From contig NZ_AP012322.1 of NCBI RefSeq assembly GCF_001025155.1, positions 1,957,975-2,021,974 of the forward strand: DNA of 64,000 bases. Direction: 5' to 3'. Positions 1 through 8,183 of this stretch are shown piece after piece (the stretch's first letter is position 1; each line of letters begins with the position of its first letter). Source of the DNA: Bifidobacterium angulatum DSM 20098 = JCM 7096 (GTDB lineage Bacteria > Actinomycetota > Actinomycetes > Actinomycetales > Bifidobacteriaceae). The translations under genes and the position numbers were made by a program. The notes under the pieces were generated by a model, which was not told where the DNA came from, made no database searches, and saw only the letters and a program-made list of their open reading frames with translations.

Positions 1-519
1 CATGGCGAAGTTCACCGCCATCCACACCAGCATCGATCGAATATCCGCGCCCACACGTCGGAACACCACCAGCATCGCCGCAAACAGGCCGAACAGCGCC
101 CCGGAAGCGCCATACGCGGCGGTCCCCCAGTCGCCGGTCAGGCGAGCCCATACCATCAAGCCCGCGGCTCCGCCAAAACCGGAAATAAGGTAGAACGCCA
201 GAAAACGCCAATGGCCGAGCATACGTTCCAGCATCGGACCGACCGACCACAGTGCCAGCATATTGAACAGGATATGCAGCACGCTTGGCGCATGCAGGAA
301 CATGGATGTCAGCCACGTCCATGGGCGCTGCACCATAAGCACCGGAGCGACCATGCCCCAATTCACGATTGCGGCGAATACGGGGGGCATAAGGTAACGG
401 GCGATGATCTCCACCAGCCACACGGCCACGCACGCCACGATAATCGCCGTGGTGACGACCGGCTCACCGGCGGCCCAAGCGTACCTGATCTCCTTTTTGC
501 TGGGAATCTTGAAATTCAT
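1..519 (-). CDS. Rhomboid family intramembrane serine protease, 3' end cut by window edge
   Basis: Membrane protease of the rhomboid (S54) family, which cleaves substrates inside the lipid bilayer. The visible 173 residues start MNFKIPSKKE and contain several hydrophobic segments. They carry the features expected of the family: a WRPW-like stretch (QRPWTWLTSMFLHA), the HILFN segment of TM2 and the GASGALFG motif, whose serine is the expected nucleophile. The C-terminal part with the catalytic histidine helix lies outside the window. The start was chosen at the ATG that gives a short cytosolic lead before the first membrane segment; an upstream ATG five bases away is out of frame. It is divergent from the small membrane-protein gene that follows. 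Substrate unknown. Confidence 0.9.
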   Translation of the reverse strand, partial: MNFKIPSKKEIRYAWAAGEPVVTTAIIVACVAVWLVEIIARYLMPPVFAAIVNWGMVAPVLMVQRPWTWLTSMFLHAPSVLHILFNMLALWSVGPMLERMLGHWRFLAFYLISGFGGAAGLMVWARLTGDWGTAAYGASGALFGLFAAMLVVFRRVGADIRSMLVWMAVNFAM

Positions 520-673
520 GGCATTTATGGTATCGGGCGCGTTGCCCAATAACCGACCGTATTCGGCGAAGCCGCGGCACACTCCACCCAATCGTTACAA
601 AATTCGTTTTATCATAGTGAGCAGAGTTGGTTTGAATGGGCATGCCAACAAGACACCTCGGAAAGGAGCCGTC

Positions 674-904
674 ATGGAGAAGAATTCTTCGAACGGTTGG
701 AAGTTCTTTGCGATTCTGTTCGGCGCACTGCTCGCCGGCGTCGTGGGTCTGTATGTGTACAAGCAGCAGAATCCTGATTACGACCCGTGGGAGGAACCGT
801 GGGAGAACAGCTCTTCCCCGGTGGATCTCGGCTTGGACAAGGCCGAGGAGGCACCTGTCGAAACCGGCACCGCCGAGGCTGAAACCGCTGCGGAAGCCGC
901 CTGA
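674..904 (+). CDS. Small single-span membrane protein, acidic tail
   Basis: A 76-residue protein with no function I can name. It begins MEKNSSNGWK, has one clear transmembrane helix at about residues 10-28 (FFAILFGALLAGVVGLYVY), then a charged, acidic C-terminus rich in Glu, Pro and Ala. A strong Shine-Dalgarno (GAAAGGAG) lies six bases before the ATG, which rules out the longer frame that extends upstream. A stem-loop terminator follows closely, so the gene is probably monocistronic. Predicted topology is a short cytosolic N-terminus and an outside or low-complexity tail. It has only one helix, so it does not look like CrgA, which has two. Confidence 0.75.
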   Translation: MEKNSSNGWKFFAILFGALLAGVVGLYVYKQQNPDYDPWEEPWENSSSPVDLGLDKAEEAPVETGTAEAETAAEAA

Positions 905-934
905 TTCGCGAGTCCGCAAACATTACCCGTACCG

Positions 935-970
935 GCCGCACACCCACTTCTTCGGTGTGCGGCTTTATTG
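935..970 (+). terminator. Rho-independent terminator of the small membrane-protein gene
   Basis: A perfect 10-bp stem, GCCGCACACC with GGTGTGCGGC, is separated by a nine-base loop and followed by TTTATT. It lies 30 bases after the stop codon. Confidence 0.85.
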
Positions 971-1122
971 TTGCCTACGCATTATCATTGTCTGCGCAAT
1001 TCTCATAGGTCACCCGCATACGCCCTGTCTACGGGCTTGCCAAGGCGTTCCGCTTCGCACCCGTAACCCCCCAAGCATTGCACAGTATGGCGAATTGTAA
1101 GCCGTTTTGCGGGCGTATATAG

Positions 1123-1158
1123 CGACAGGGGAACAACCCGAAGGCTGTTCCCCTGTCG
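1123..1158 (-). terminator. Strong hairpin downstream of glgP
   Basis: CGACAGGGGAACA pairs over 13 bp with TGTTCCCCTGTCG, with two more pairs next to a CGAA loop. It sits 36 bases past the glgP stop. Neither strand has an immediate T-run, so it may be a factor-assisted terminator or an mRNA 3'-stabilising hairpin. Confidence 0.5.
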
Positions 1159-1193
1159 TTGTGAGCACATTTTTTGATTTTCTGCGCACGCCG

Positions 1194-3650
1194 TCAGGCG
1201 AGCGGGCCGGTGTGCCAGATGCGCTCCAGATAATCCTCGATGGAACGGTCGGAGCTGAAGTAGCCGGAGTTGGCCACGTTGAGCACGGCCATGCGGCTCC
1301 ACTTCATCGGATCGCGGTAGGTCTCCTCGATCTGGGCCTGGATGTCCATGTACGCGCGGAAGTCGGCGAGCGTCATGAAGTAGTCCTTGGTCAGCCAGTC
1401 GTTGACGAGGTCCTTGTAGGTGTCCTTGTCGCCGTCGGAGAAGGTGCCGTCGGCAACCATGTCGATGGCGGCCTTGAGCTGCGGGTCCTTCTCGTAGTAT
1501 TCGCGGGACAGGCCCTTGGTGTCGTAGCCCTTGGCGTACAGGGCGGAGACTTCCGGCTCGGTCATGCCGAAGAGGAAGAAGTTCTCGGCGCCTACGCGCT
1601 CACGGATCTCGACGTTGGCGCCGTCGAGGGTGCCGACGGTCAGAGCGCCGTTGAGGGCGAACTTCATGTTGCCGGTACCGGAGGCTTCCTTGCCGGCCTG
1701 GGAGATCTGCTCGTCGAGGTCGGTGGCCGGGATGAGGTTCTGGGCCAGTTCGATGTTGTAGTTCCACGGGAAGTAGACGTTCAGCTTGCCCTTGACGTCC
1801 GGGTCGTTGTTGACGACGCGGGCGACGTTGTTGATCAGCTGGATGGTCTGCTTGGCCAGGTAGTAGCCCGGGGCGGCCTTGGCGCCGAACACGATGGTGC
1901 GCGGCATGACGTCGTCGGCGGAGACCTTGCCGGACTTGATGTCGGCGTAGTCGGCGATGACGGACAGGATCTTCAGAGCCTGGCGCTTGTACTCGTGCAG
2001 GCGCTTGACCATGGTGTTGATCATGGTGTTCGGGTCGATGTCGAAGCCGTACTTGCGCTTGGCGAAGTTGGAGAAGTCGACCTTGTTGGCCTGCTTGACG
2101 GCGGCGAACTTCTTGACGAACTCGTCGTCATCGGCCAGCGGGATGAGGCCCTTGAGCAGCTCGAGGTCGGACAGCCACTTGTCGGTGCCCAGGCCTTCGG
2201 TGATGAGGTCGGACAGGCGCGGGTTGGCGAGCTTGATGAAGCGACGCGGGGTCACGCCGTTGGTCACGTTGGTGAACTTGTCCGGGTAGGCGTCGGAGAA
2301 GTTCTTCAGGGTGACGTCCTTGAGCAGCTGGGAGTGCAGTTCGGCCACGCCGTTGACATGGGAGCCGCCGTAGGTGGCCAGGTAGGCCATGCGCACGGCG
2401 TCACCGGTGTAGATGGCCATGTCCTTGGCGGTGCCGTCGGCGATGCCCTTGGCCTTGAGCTCGGCCGCGAACTGGTCCTGGATCTTCTCGATGATCTCGA
2501 GGTGACGCGGCAGCAGTTCGCCGATGAGCTTGGACGGCCAGACTTCCAGGGCTTCCGGAAGCAGGGTGTGGCAGGTGTAGTTGAAGGTGTGACGGGTGAT
2601 GTCCCAAGCGGTATCCCAGTCGTAGTCGTATTCGTCCATGAGGACGCGCATGAGTTCCGGAATGCCGATGACCGGGTGGGTGTCGTTGAGCTGGAAGTTG
2701 ATCTTGTTCGGGAAGGTGGTCAGATCCGGCTTGTCCTGGCCCGGGTAGAAGACGCGGATGGCGTCGTGGATGGAGGCGGACACGAAGAAGTACTGCTGCT
2801 CGAGGCGCAGTGCCTTGCCCTGCGGGGTGGAGTCTTCCGGATACAGGATCTTGGAGATGTTCTCGGCTTCGACCTGAGGCTTGACGGCGTCGAGGTATTC
2901 GGACTTGTTGAAGGTGAGCAGGTCGAACTCGTCGTAGCTCTTGGCGGTCCACAGGCGCAGAGTGTTCACACGGCCGGAGGCGTAGCCCGGAACCATGTAG
3001 TCGACCGGGACGGCGCGCACGGACCAAGCCGGCTTCCAGACCTTCTTGCCGTTCTCCTCGACGACTTCGCCGCCGAAGGAGACCTTCTGGTCGCGGTTGT
3101 AATCGATGTGGCCCCAAGGTTCCTCGTTGGCCAGCCAGTAATCCGGGGTTTCGACCTGCTTGCCGTTCTCGTCGAACTCCTGCTTGAAGATGCCGTACTT
3201 GTACTGGATGCCGTAGCCGAATGCCGGCACGCCCAGGGAAGCGAGGGAGTCGATGAAGCAGGCGGCCAGACGACCCAGACCGCCGTTGCCGAGGCCCGGT
3301 TCGTATTCGGCGTCGATGACTTCCTGCGCGTCGAAGCCCAGAGCCTTCACGGCCTTATCGAACTGGTCGGTGAGACCGGCGTTGAGCAGTGCGTTCTCCA
3401 GCTGCTTGCCCATCAGGAACTCGGCGGACAGGTAACCGACGGCCTTGGTGTTGCCGTTGACCATATCGGTCTGGGTCTTCATCCAGGAATCCATGAGATG
3501 GCGACGCACGGCGGTGGCGGTGGCGACATACACGTCCGCTGGCTTAGCCTGCTCTACAGTGACGCCTTGGGTGTACTTCAGTTGCTCGCGAATCTCATCA
3601 GCGAACTGTTCAGCCGTAACGGGAGATTGCGGTGCAGTGATCTCGGCCAT
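1194..3650 (-). CDS. glgP: Glycogen/alpha-glucan phosphorylase
   Basis: Cytosolic GT35 phosphorylase that releases glucose-1-phosphate from glycogen or maltodextrin using pyridoxal phosphate. The 818-residue length is normal for the family. The PLP-binding signature EASGTGNMKFALNG is present, with the Schiff-base lysine at residue 663, followed by GALTVGTLDGANVEI. The N-terminal glycosyl-binding part (YLSAEFLMG, GNGGLGRLAACFIDS, FQLNDTHP) is intact. The start ATG is the first in frame, with a purine-rich GAAAGTCAGAG upstream. The gene is divergent from the SCP-like gene across a 258-bp spacer with an inverted repeat. In bifidobacteria, glucose-1-phosphate made this way enters the fructose-6-phosphate shunt without spending ATP. 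Confidence 0.95.
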   Translation of the reverse strand: MAEITAPQSPVTAEQFADEIREQLKYTQGVTVEQAKPADVYVATATAVRRHLMDSWMKTQTDMVNGNTKAVGYLSAEFLMGKQLENALLNAGLTDQFDKAVKALGFDAQEVIDAEYEPGLGNGGLGRLAACFIDSLASLGVPAFGYGIQYKYGIFKQEFDENGKQVETPDYWLANEEPWGHIDYNRDQKVSFGGEVVEENGKKVWKPAWSVRAVPVDYMVPGYASGRVNTLRLWTAKSYDEFDLLTFNKSEYLDAVKPQVEAENISKILYPEDSTPQGKALRLEQQYFFVSASIHDAIRVFYPGQDKPDLTTFPNKINFQLNDTHPVIGIPELMRVLMDEYDYDWDTAWDITRHTFNYTCHTLLPEALEVWPSKLIGELLPRHLEIIEKIQDQFAAELKAKGIADGTAKDMAIYTGDAVRMAYLATYGGSHVNGVAELHSQLLKDVTLKNFSDAYPDKFTNVTNGVTPRRFIKLANPRLSDLITEGLGTDKWLSDLELLKGLIPLADDDEFVKKFAAVKQANKVDFSNFAKRKYGFDIDPNTMINTMVKRLHEYKRQALKILSVIADYADIKSGKVSADDVMPRTIVFGAKAAPGYYLAKQTIQLINNVARVVNNDPDVKGKLNVYFPWNYNIELAQNLIPATDLDEQISQAGKEASGTGNMKFALNGALTVGTLDGANVEIRERVGAENFFLFGMTEPEVSALYAKGYDTKGLSREYYEKDPQLKAAIDMVADGTFSDGDKDTYKDLVNDWLTKDYFMTLADFRAYMDIQAQIEETYRDPMKWSRMAVLNVANSGYFSSDRSIEDYLERIWHTGPLA

Positions 3651-3782
3651 TTGCTCTGACTTTCTCTATCAATAGGTTGTACGGAACAATCATATGTGCA
3701 TGGCGTAACGTGAACCAAGTTCTTGATTCGCTTGGACATTCGTTGTCCGCAGGGACAGTCGTCGTCCTCCAACGTCATGCAT

Positions 3783-3852
3783 ACGTTGTCATAGACACCA
3801 TACCACACACCCATGCACAACTCCACTCGAATAGTAAACAATATGACAACGT
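3783..3852. promoter_or_regulatory. Separated inverted repeat between glgP and the SCP-like gene
   Basis: ACGTTGTCAT and its exact reverse complement ATGACAACGT lie 50 bp apart in the divergent intergenic region. A third related half-site (TTCGTTGTCC) occurs near 3740. The arrangement resembles a looping or double operator for glgP, but the regulator is unknown. Confidence 0.35.
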
Positions 3853-3908
3853 GGGCACATAACTAGGCAAATCGCCGCGATCAGGTGGGCAAGTGGCACA
3901 ATGGAGCC

Positions 3909-4307
3909 ATGCCCGTAATTTTGGAAAAAGACCTGGCACAAGGCCGAGCGGCGTTCGAACAGTGGAAGCAAGCCGCACGCCAAGAACCCGACGGCCATAC
4001 CGCCAATCCGCGCCTGCCCCGGCAAGTCAAGGCCATGGCCGTCCGTTTTTCGCTTCACCTGCTGGAGCAGAAGGCCCCCGGCCCTGGCGTCGAAGTGCGC
4101 GTGGCGCCATGGGGCGCCGTCAAGATTCTCGACGGACCGGCCTCGGACCCGCACAACCTCACACCCCCCGACGTGATCGAGCTCGACCCCGAGGTATGGC
4201 TGCGCCTCGCCACCGGCATCACCACATGGGCGGACGAAAAAGACGCCGGGCATATCACCGCAGTCGGCGAACGCGACGATCTGAGCGACCTGCTGCCCCT
4301 CTACTGA
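3909..4307 (+). CDS. Sterol-carrier-like protein (bacterial SCP ortholog)
   Basis: A 132-residue cytosolic protein matching the actinobacterial SCP-ortholog family: an N-terminal helix (EQWKQAARQ), a conserved FSLHLLEQKAPG-VEVRVAPWGAVKIL core and a DVIELDPEVWLRLATG segment near the C-terminus. The fold is the lipid-binding SCP2 type, but its ligand and role in bacteria are not established. Start choice is open. The ATG used here has GGAG only two bases before it, while an in-frame GTG lies 24 bases upstream with no visible ribosome site. A TG-rich region with a CACAAT box just before the ATG could allow a short or leaderless transcript. Confidence 0.8.
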   Translation: MPVILEKDLAQGRAAFEQWKQAARQEPDGHTANPRLPRQVKAMAVRFSLHLLEQKAPGPGVEVRVAPWGAVKILDGPASDPHNLTPPDVIELDPEVWLRLATGITTWADEKDAGHITAVGERDDLSDLLPLY

Positions 4308-4315
4308 CCCATCAT

Positions 4316-4418
4316 TTCCCCAAACCACCGACGCCTAGCATCCCCTCACCGTCGGTAAATTGAGGAATCCCCAAACCGTTGACGCTCAGAGGTGTCTCAG
4401 CGTCGGTAGTTTGAGGGA
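4316..4418. repeat. Tandem pair of REP-like imperfect palindromes
   Basis: Two adjacent palindromes of about 50 bp share the same arms. Each left arm begins TCCCCAAACC and runs to GACGC. Each right arm contains CGTCGGTA followed by TTGAGG. The second unit pairs over about 22 bases per side. The half-sites are related between units, so this is a duplicated module rather than one terminator. It lies between convergent genes, right after the SCP-like stop codon. Confidence 0.65.
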
Positions 4419-4439
4419 GGCGAAACGGAGCATATGCAA

Positions 4440-4481
4440 AAGAGCCGTCCGCAATGGCTTTGCACCATGCAAACGGCTCTT
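4440..4481 (-). terminator. Terminator of the DUF3073 gene
   Basis: AAGAGCCGT pairs with ACGGCTCTT around a 24-base loop. On the minus strand the hairpin is followed by a short T-run (TTTTGCAT), as expected for the gene ending 20 bases away. Confidence 0.65.
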
Positions 4482-4500
4482 CGATACAGGTTATATGCAG

Positions 4501-4872
4501 TCAGTCCTGCTTCTTCGGCTTCAGTGCACTAGGCACCGGCATCGGAATGGGCTTGTGGGGCTTCGGAGCGGCCTTGGTCACCGGCATTTCGCCGCTGGTG
4601 GCCTTTGCCGCGGCTTCTGCGGCCCACTTCGCATACTCATCGAGGTCATCCTCGGCAGTGGAAGACGACTGCACGTCACCGGCAGTCTCATCTTCACTGT
4701 CCACATCGTGAGAATACTTGGCCTCGATATCGGCGAATGGGTCGAAAGAACCCGAACCGGGCTCCTGTGCACCGAGCTCCTTGGCAAGCTCATCGTAATC
4801 GGTGTCGGTGGTCAGGTACTTCAGCTTACGAGCAATTTTCTGTTGTTTTGCTTTCTGACGTCCGCGGCCCAT
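4501..4872 (-). CDS. DUF3073 family protein
   Basis: A 123-residue protein whose N-terminus (MGRGRQKAKQQKIARKLKY) is the hallmark of the actinobacterial DUF3073 family. The first 20 residues are very basic, followed by an acidic Asp/Glu/Ser middle (about residues 30-75) and a Pro/Lys-rich tail. No enzymatic motif is visible. The charge pattern suggests nucleic-acid or ribosome contact by the N-terminal segment, but the function is unknown. It is transcribed away from trpS, with which it shares the upstream spacer, and is followed by its own hairpin. Confidence 0.85.
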   Translation of the reverse strand: MGRGRQKAKQQKIARKLKYLTTDTDYDELAKELGAQEPGSGSFDPFADIEAKYSHDVDSEDETAGDVQSSSTAEDDLDEYAKWAAEAAAKATSGEMPVTKAAPKPHKPIPMPVPSALKPKKQD

Positions 4873-5018
4873 CTGACCCCCTGATACTGTTGCTTGCTAT
4901 CAATTCATCACATAGAAGAGTACCACTTGTTTACGCCTTATGGCTTGTCTTCTCGCACTTTTACGATAAAAGCAATATTTTACAAGGCCATTTTCCTTAT
5001 TTATAAAGGGGCACACGC

Positions 5019-6119
5019 ATGACGGATGAAGCTCACAACAACCAGATCACGGCTGTCGGCAACGAAATGAGCGCCAGCTTCCTGGCGGCAAAGAAGCGCT
5101 CGGATGCGACACTGGCCGAGATCGAGAAGAATCCGGGCAAGTTCACTATGCTGACCGGCGACCGACCGACAGGCCGCCTGCACATGGGCCATTACTTCGG
5201 CACGCTTCGCAGCCGCGTGGAGATGCAGAACAAGGGCGTGCACACCAATATCATTATCGCCGACTACCAGGTGATCACCGACCGCGACACCACCGAGCAC
5301 ATCCAAGACAACGTGCTCAACCTGATTCTCGACTACATGGCCGCCGGCATCGACCCGGAAAAGACCATGATCTACACGCATTCCTCCGTACCGGCCGAAA
5401 ACCAGCTCATGCTGCCGTTCCTGTCGCTGGTCACCGAATCGGAGCTGCACCGCAATCCGACCGTCAAGGCCGAGATGGAAGCCTCCGGCCACGCGCTGAC
5501 CGGCCTGCTGCTCACCTACCCGGTGCACCAGGCATGCGACATTCTGTTCTGCAAGGGCAACATCGTGCCGGTGGGCAAGGATCAGCTGCCGCATATCGAA
5601 CTGACCCGCACCATCGCACGCCGTTTCAACGAACGCTACGCCAAGAAGAACCCCGTGTTCCCGGAGCCGGACGCCATTCTGTCCGACGCACCGGAGATCC
5701 CGGGTCTTGACGGCCAGAAGATGAGCAAATCCCGTGGCAACTCCATCATGCTGAGCGCCACCGCCCAGGAAACCGCCAAGCTCATCAAGAAGAGCCGCAC
5801 CGATTCCGAACGCCGCATCACTTTCGACCCGATCAACCGCCCGGAAGTCTCCGCCCTGCTGACCACCGCGGCGTTGACCACCGGCCGCAAGCCCGAAGAG
5901 ATCGCCGAGGAGATCGGCGATTCCGGCGCCGGCGCGCTGAAAATGTACGTGGTGGAATCCGTGAACAACTTCCTGGCCCCGATGCGCGAGCGCCGCGCCG
6001 AGCTGGCTCAGGATATGGATTATGTGCGCGACGTGCTGGCCGAAGGCAACAGAAAGGCCAACGCCATCGCCAACGAAACACTGGAGCAGGTGCGCGACGC
6101 CATGGGCATGTGCTACTGA
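5019..6119 (+). CDS. trpS: Tryptophan-tRNA ligase
   Basis: Class I aminoacyl-tRNA synthetase that charges tRNA-Trp in the cytosol. The Rossmann HIGH signature is HMGH (residues 55-58, in GRLHMGHYFG) and the second signature is an exact KMSKS (residues 234-238, followed by RGNS). The length of 366 residues is slightly longer than the usual 330-340 because of an N-terminal extension of about 40 residues. The start ATG has AAGGGG nine bases upstream in an AT-rich leader that holds the promoter. The gene is monocistronic, closed by a perfect 27-bp hairpin. Confidence 0.96.
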   Translation: MTDEAHNNQITAVGNEMSASFLAAKKRSDATLAEIEKNPGKFTMLTGDRPTGRLHMGHYFGTLRSRVEMQNKGVHTNIIIADYQVITDRDTTEHIQDNVLNLILDYMAAGIDPEKTMIYTHSSVPAENQLMLPFLSLVTESELHRNPTVKAEMEASGHALTGLLLTYPVHQACDILFCKGNIVPVGKDQLPHIELTRTIARRFNERYAKKNPVFPEPDAILSDAPEIPGLDGQKMSKSRGNSIMLSATAQETAKLIKKSRTDSERRITFDPINRPEVSALLTTAALTTGRKPEEIAEEIGDSGAGALKMYVVESVNNFLAPMRERRAELAQDMDYVRDVLAEGNRKANAIANETLEQVRDAMGMCY

Positions 6120-6145
6120 GCATGCGGCAACATTCTGACGATCTG

Positions 6146-6204
6146 AAGTGAGTTGGCTGTGTTTTGGGGCTTATGCAAAGCCCCAAAACACAGCCAACTC
6201 ACTT
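6146..6204 (+). terminator. Very long perfect hairpin after trpS
   Basis: A perfect 27-bp stem runs from AAGTGAGTTGGC to GGGGCTT, with a five-base loop (ATGCA). There is no long T-run, but TTATCTAGCTTATTT follows. Likely the trpS terminator. Confidence 0.75.
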
Positions 6205-6233
6205 ATCTAGCTTATTTGTGGCATGCCAATGGG

Positions 6234-6283
6234 GAAGCCCTGTGTATGTTCGTTGGAATTCCAACGAACATACACAGGGCTTC
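6234..6283. repeat. 50-bp perfect self-complementary palindrome
   Basis: Each 25-base arm (GAAGCCCTGTGTATGTTCGT then TGGAA) is followed at once by its exact complement, with GGAATTCC at the centre and no loop. It lies between the trpS hairpin and the putP end. In RNA it would form a 23-bp stem in either direction, so it may be a bidirectional terminator. Confidence 0.8.
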
Positions 6284-6367
6284 GTGAATTAGGCGCCACC
6301 AATAAGCCACCTAGTGTTTCCCAAATGCTGGAATCCGCCACAAGCAGACGATAGAGCACCAGGACAG

Positions 6368-6394
6368 CCGCCTTCTGGTGTCGCCAGAAGGCGG
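6368..6394 (-). terminator. Hairpin just past the putP stop codon
   Basis: CCGCCTTCTGG and CCAGAAGGCGG form an 11-bp perfect stem with a TGTCG loop, 20 bases after the putP stop. It is the third hairpin in a 250-bp convergent spacer. No T-run is visible on either strand. Confidence 0.5.
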
Positions 6395-6414
6395 AACACC
6401 CGCCAGGGGTCGCC

Positions 6415-8043
6415 TCAGATCTGCGCGCGCTTCTCCCCCGCGGCGATTTCGGCGGCGACCAGATCGTCGTCAACCTGCTTGTCGTTCGGGTCGTCAAGAT
6501 AATGGTCGAACTCATGCAGCACTTCGGCGCTTGGTGCCGGAGTGAGCAGCGAAACCACCACGATGAACAGCAGCGAGACAATGAACGCCGGCAACAGCTC
6601 GTAGATGGCGAACACACCGCCCAACGGCTTGATGAGATTGTGCCAGATAAGCACGGTCGCAGTGCCGGAAAGCATGCCGGCGATAGCACCATACTTGTTG
6701 GTGCGCCGCCAATACAGCGAGGTAAGCATCAGCGGCCCGAAGGAAGCGCCGAGCCCCGCCCACGCATACGACACCACCTGGAAGATGGAGGAGTTCTGGT
6801 CGAAGGCGACCACGATACCGAAGATGAACATGACCAGCAGCGTGATTCGCGCCACCATCATCACCTGCCGGTCCGTGGCCTTACGATGCAGCAACCCGTG
6901 GAAGATGTTCTCCGCCACGGCCGAAGCGCCGATGATCATATATGACGAGGATGAGCTCATGGACGCGGCGAAGATGCCGGATACCACAATGCCGCACATA
7001 AAGCTCGGCAGCAACGCCTGCGAGACCACGATGAAGATGTTCTCGGCGGCCGACTGGGTGGCGAACTGGGTGGGCATCATGGCACGACCGACCAGACCGA
7101 TGCACACGCCGCACGCCAGCGAGACCACGCACCAGGTGGTGGCGATGATGCGGGACTTCTTGATCTCCTCGGAACTGCGAATGGACAGGAAACGTACCAG
7201 CACCTGCGGCATGCCGAAATACCCCAGTCCCCACGCAAGCATGGAGATGATGGTGATGATGCCGTAATCGGCGGGCGCGCCGAACATGGCCTGCCCGGCC
7301 TTGACGATCTGCTCACCGGCGTCGTTGAGCACCGGCGTGGCCACGTGGGTGCCGTCAAGGAAGCCGGGGATGCCCTGGAGGAACGCCACGGTGTTGTCGA
7401 TGCCACCGGCGGAGGCGATGGAGCCGATGAACACCACGGCAAGGGCGAAGAACATGAGCAGCCCTTGAATGAAGTCGGTCACAACCACCGACAGGTAGCC
7501 GCCGATGATGGTGTAGGCGAACACGATGGCAGCGCCGATCACCATGGTCAGATGGTAGTCCCAGCCGAACAGGGTGGAGAACAGCTTGCCGACCGTCACG
7601 AAGCAGCTGCCGACGTACACGCAGAAGAACGCGAGGATGATCAGCGCGGCGATGGTGGAAACGATGTTCTTCTTGTCGTGGAAGCGCCTGGAGAAGAAGT
7701 CGGGGATGGTGATGGCGTCGCCGGCGACCACGGAGTAGCGGCGCAGTCGACGGGCCACGAGCTTCCAATTGAGGTAGGTGCCGAGGGCAAGGCCGATGGC
7801 GGTCCACATCGGGTCGGCGGCACCGGTGAAATAGGCGACACCGGGCAGGCCCATAAGCAGCCAGCCGCTCATATCGGACGCTTCGGCGCTCAGCGCGGTC
7901 AGCCACGGGCCGACGCCTCTGCCACCTGCGAAATACTGTCTGGTGGACGAATTCGACCGTTTGGAGTAGACGAATCCAATGGTCAGCATGGCCGCAAAGT
8001 AAATGACCATGGCCACCAGCACCCAGATGTCTTTGGAAACCAC
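6415..8043 (-). CDS. putP: Sodium/proline symporter
   Basis: A 542-residue inner-membrane transporter of the sodium:solute symporter (SSS) family with about 13 hydrophobic spans. The N-terminus (YFAGGRGVGPWLTALSAEASDMSGWLLMGLPG) is characteristic of PutP, which takes up L-proline with Na+. The serine-rich SMSSSSSYMIIGASAVAENIFHG stretch, part of the substrate and sodium site in PutP, is intact. It ends in an acidic cytosolic tail. The gene runs in the same direction as the exporter gene upstream but is separated from it by about 140 bp, so it may have its own promoter. No proline-catabolism gene is nearby, which suggests an osmoprotective or nutritional role. Confidence 0.92.
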   Translation of the reverse strand: MVSKDIWVLVAMVIYFAAMLTIGFVYSKRSNSSTRQYFAGGRGVGPWLTALSAEASDMSGWLLMGLPGVAYFTGAADPMWTAIGLALGTYLNWKLVARRLRRYSVVAGDAITIPDFFSRRFHDKKNIVSTIAALIILAFFCVYVGSCFVTVGKLFSTLFGWDYHLTMVIGAAIVFAYTIIGGYLSVVVTDFIQGLLMFFALAVVFIGSIASAGGIDNTVAFLQGIPGFLDGTHVATPVLNDAGEQIVKAGQAMFGAPADYGIITIISMLAWGLGYFGMPQVLVRFLSIRSSEEIKKSRIIATTWCVVSLACGVCIGLVGRAMMPTQFATQSAAENIFIVVSQALLPSFMCGIVVSGIFAASMSSSSSYMIIGASAVAENIFHGLLHRKATDRQVMMVARITLLVMFIFGIVVAFDQNSSIFQVVSYAWAGLGASFGPLMLTSLYWRRTNKYGAIAGMLSGTATVLIWHNLIKPLGGVFAIYELLPAFIVSLLFIVVVSLLTPAPSAEVLHEFDHYLDDPNDKQVDDDLVAAEIAAGEKRAQI

Positions 8044-8183
8044 GTCCTCTTCCTCTCTTCAAAAACAACGATTCGACTCAATGTAATCATTCGGCATCGT
8101 ATCAATCCCGAACGTCTCACGCTAAGATCCGAGACATGGACCATTGCCCGCTACCGGACGCCGCCGAGCCTTCAGATGGATCT

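Noticed and set aside
39-64. Frames on the plus strand at the window's left edge
   Set aside because: They lie antisense to the rhomboid protease gene, whose transmembrane helices and GASG motif are unmistakable.
1107-3659. 850-codon open frame on the plus strand across glgP
   Set aside because: It is antisense to a fully conserved phosphorylase and its translation is Val/Gly/Asp-rich repeat-like sequence caused by high-GC codon bias; no ribosome site or family features.
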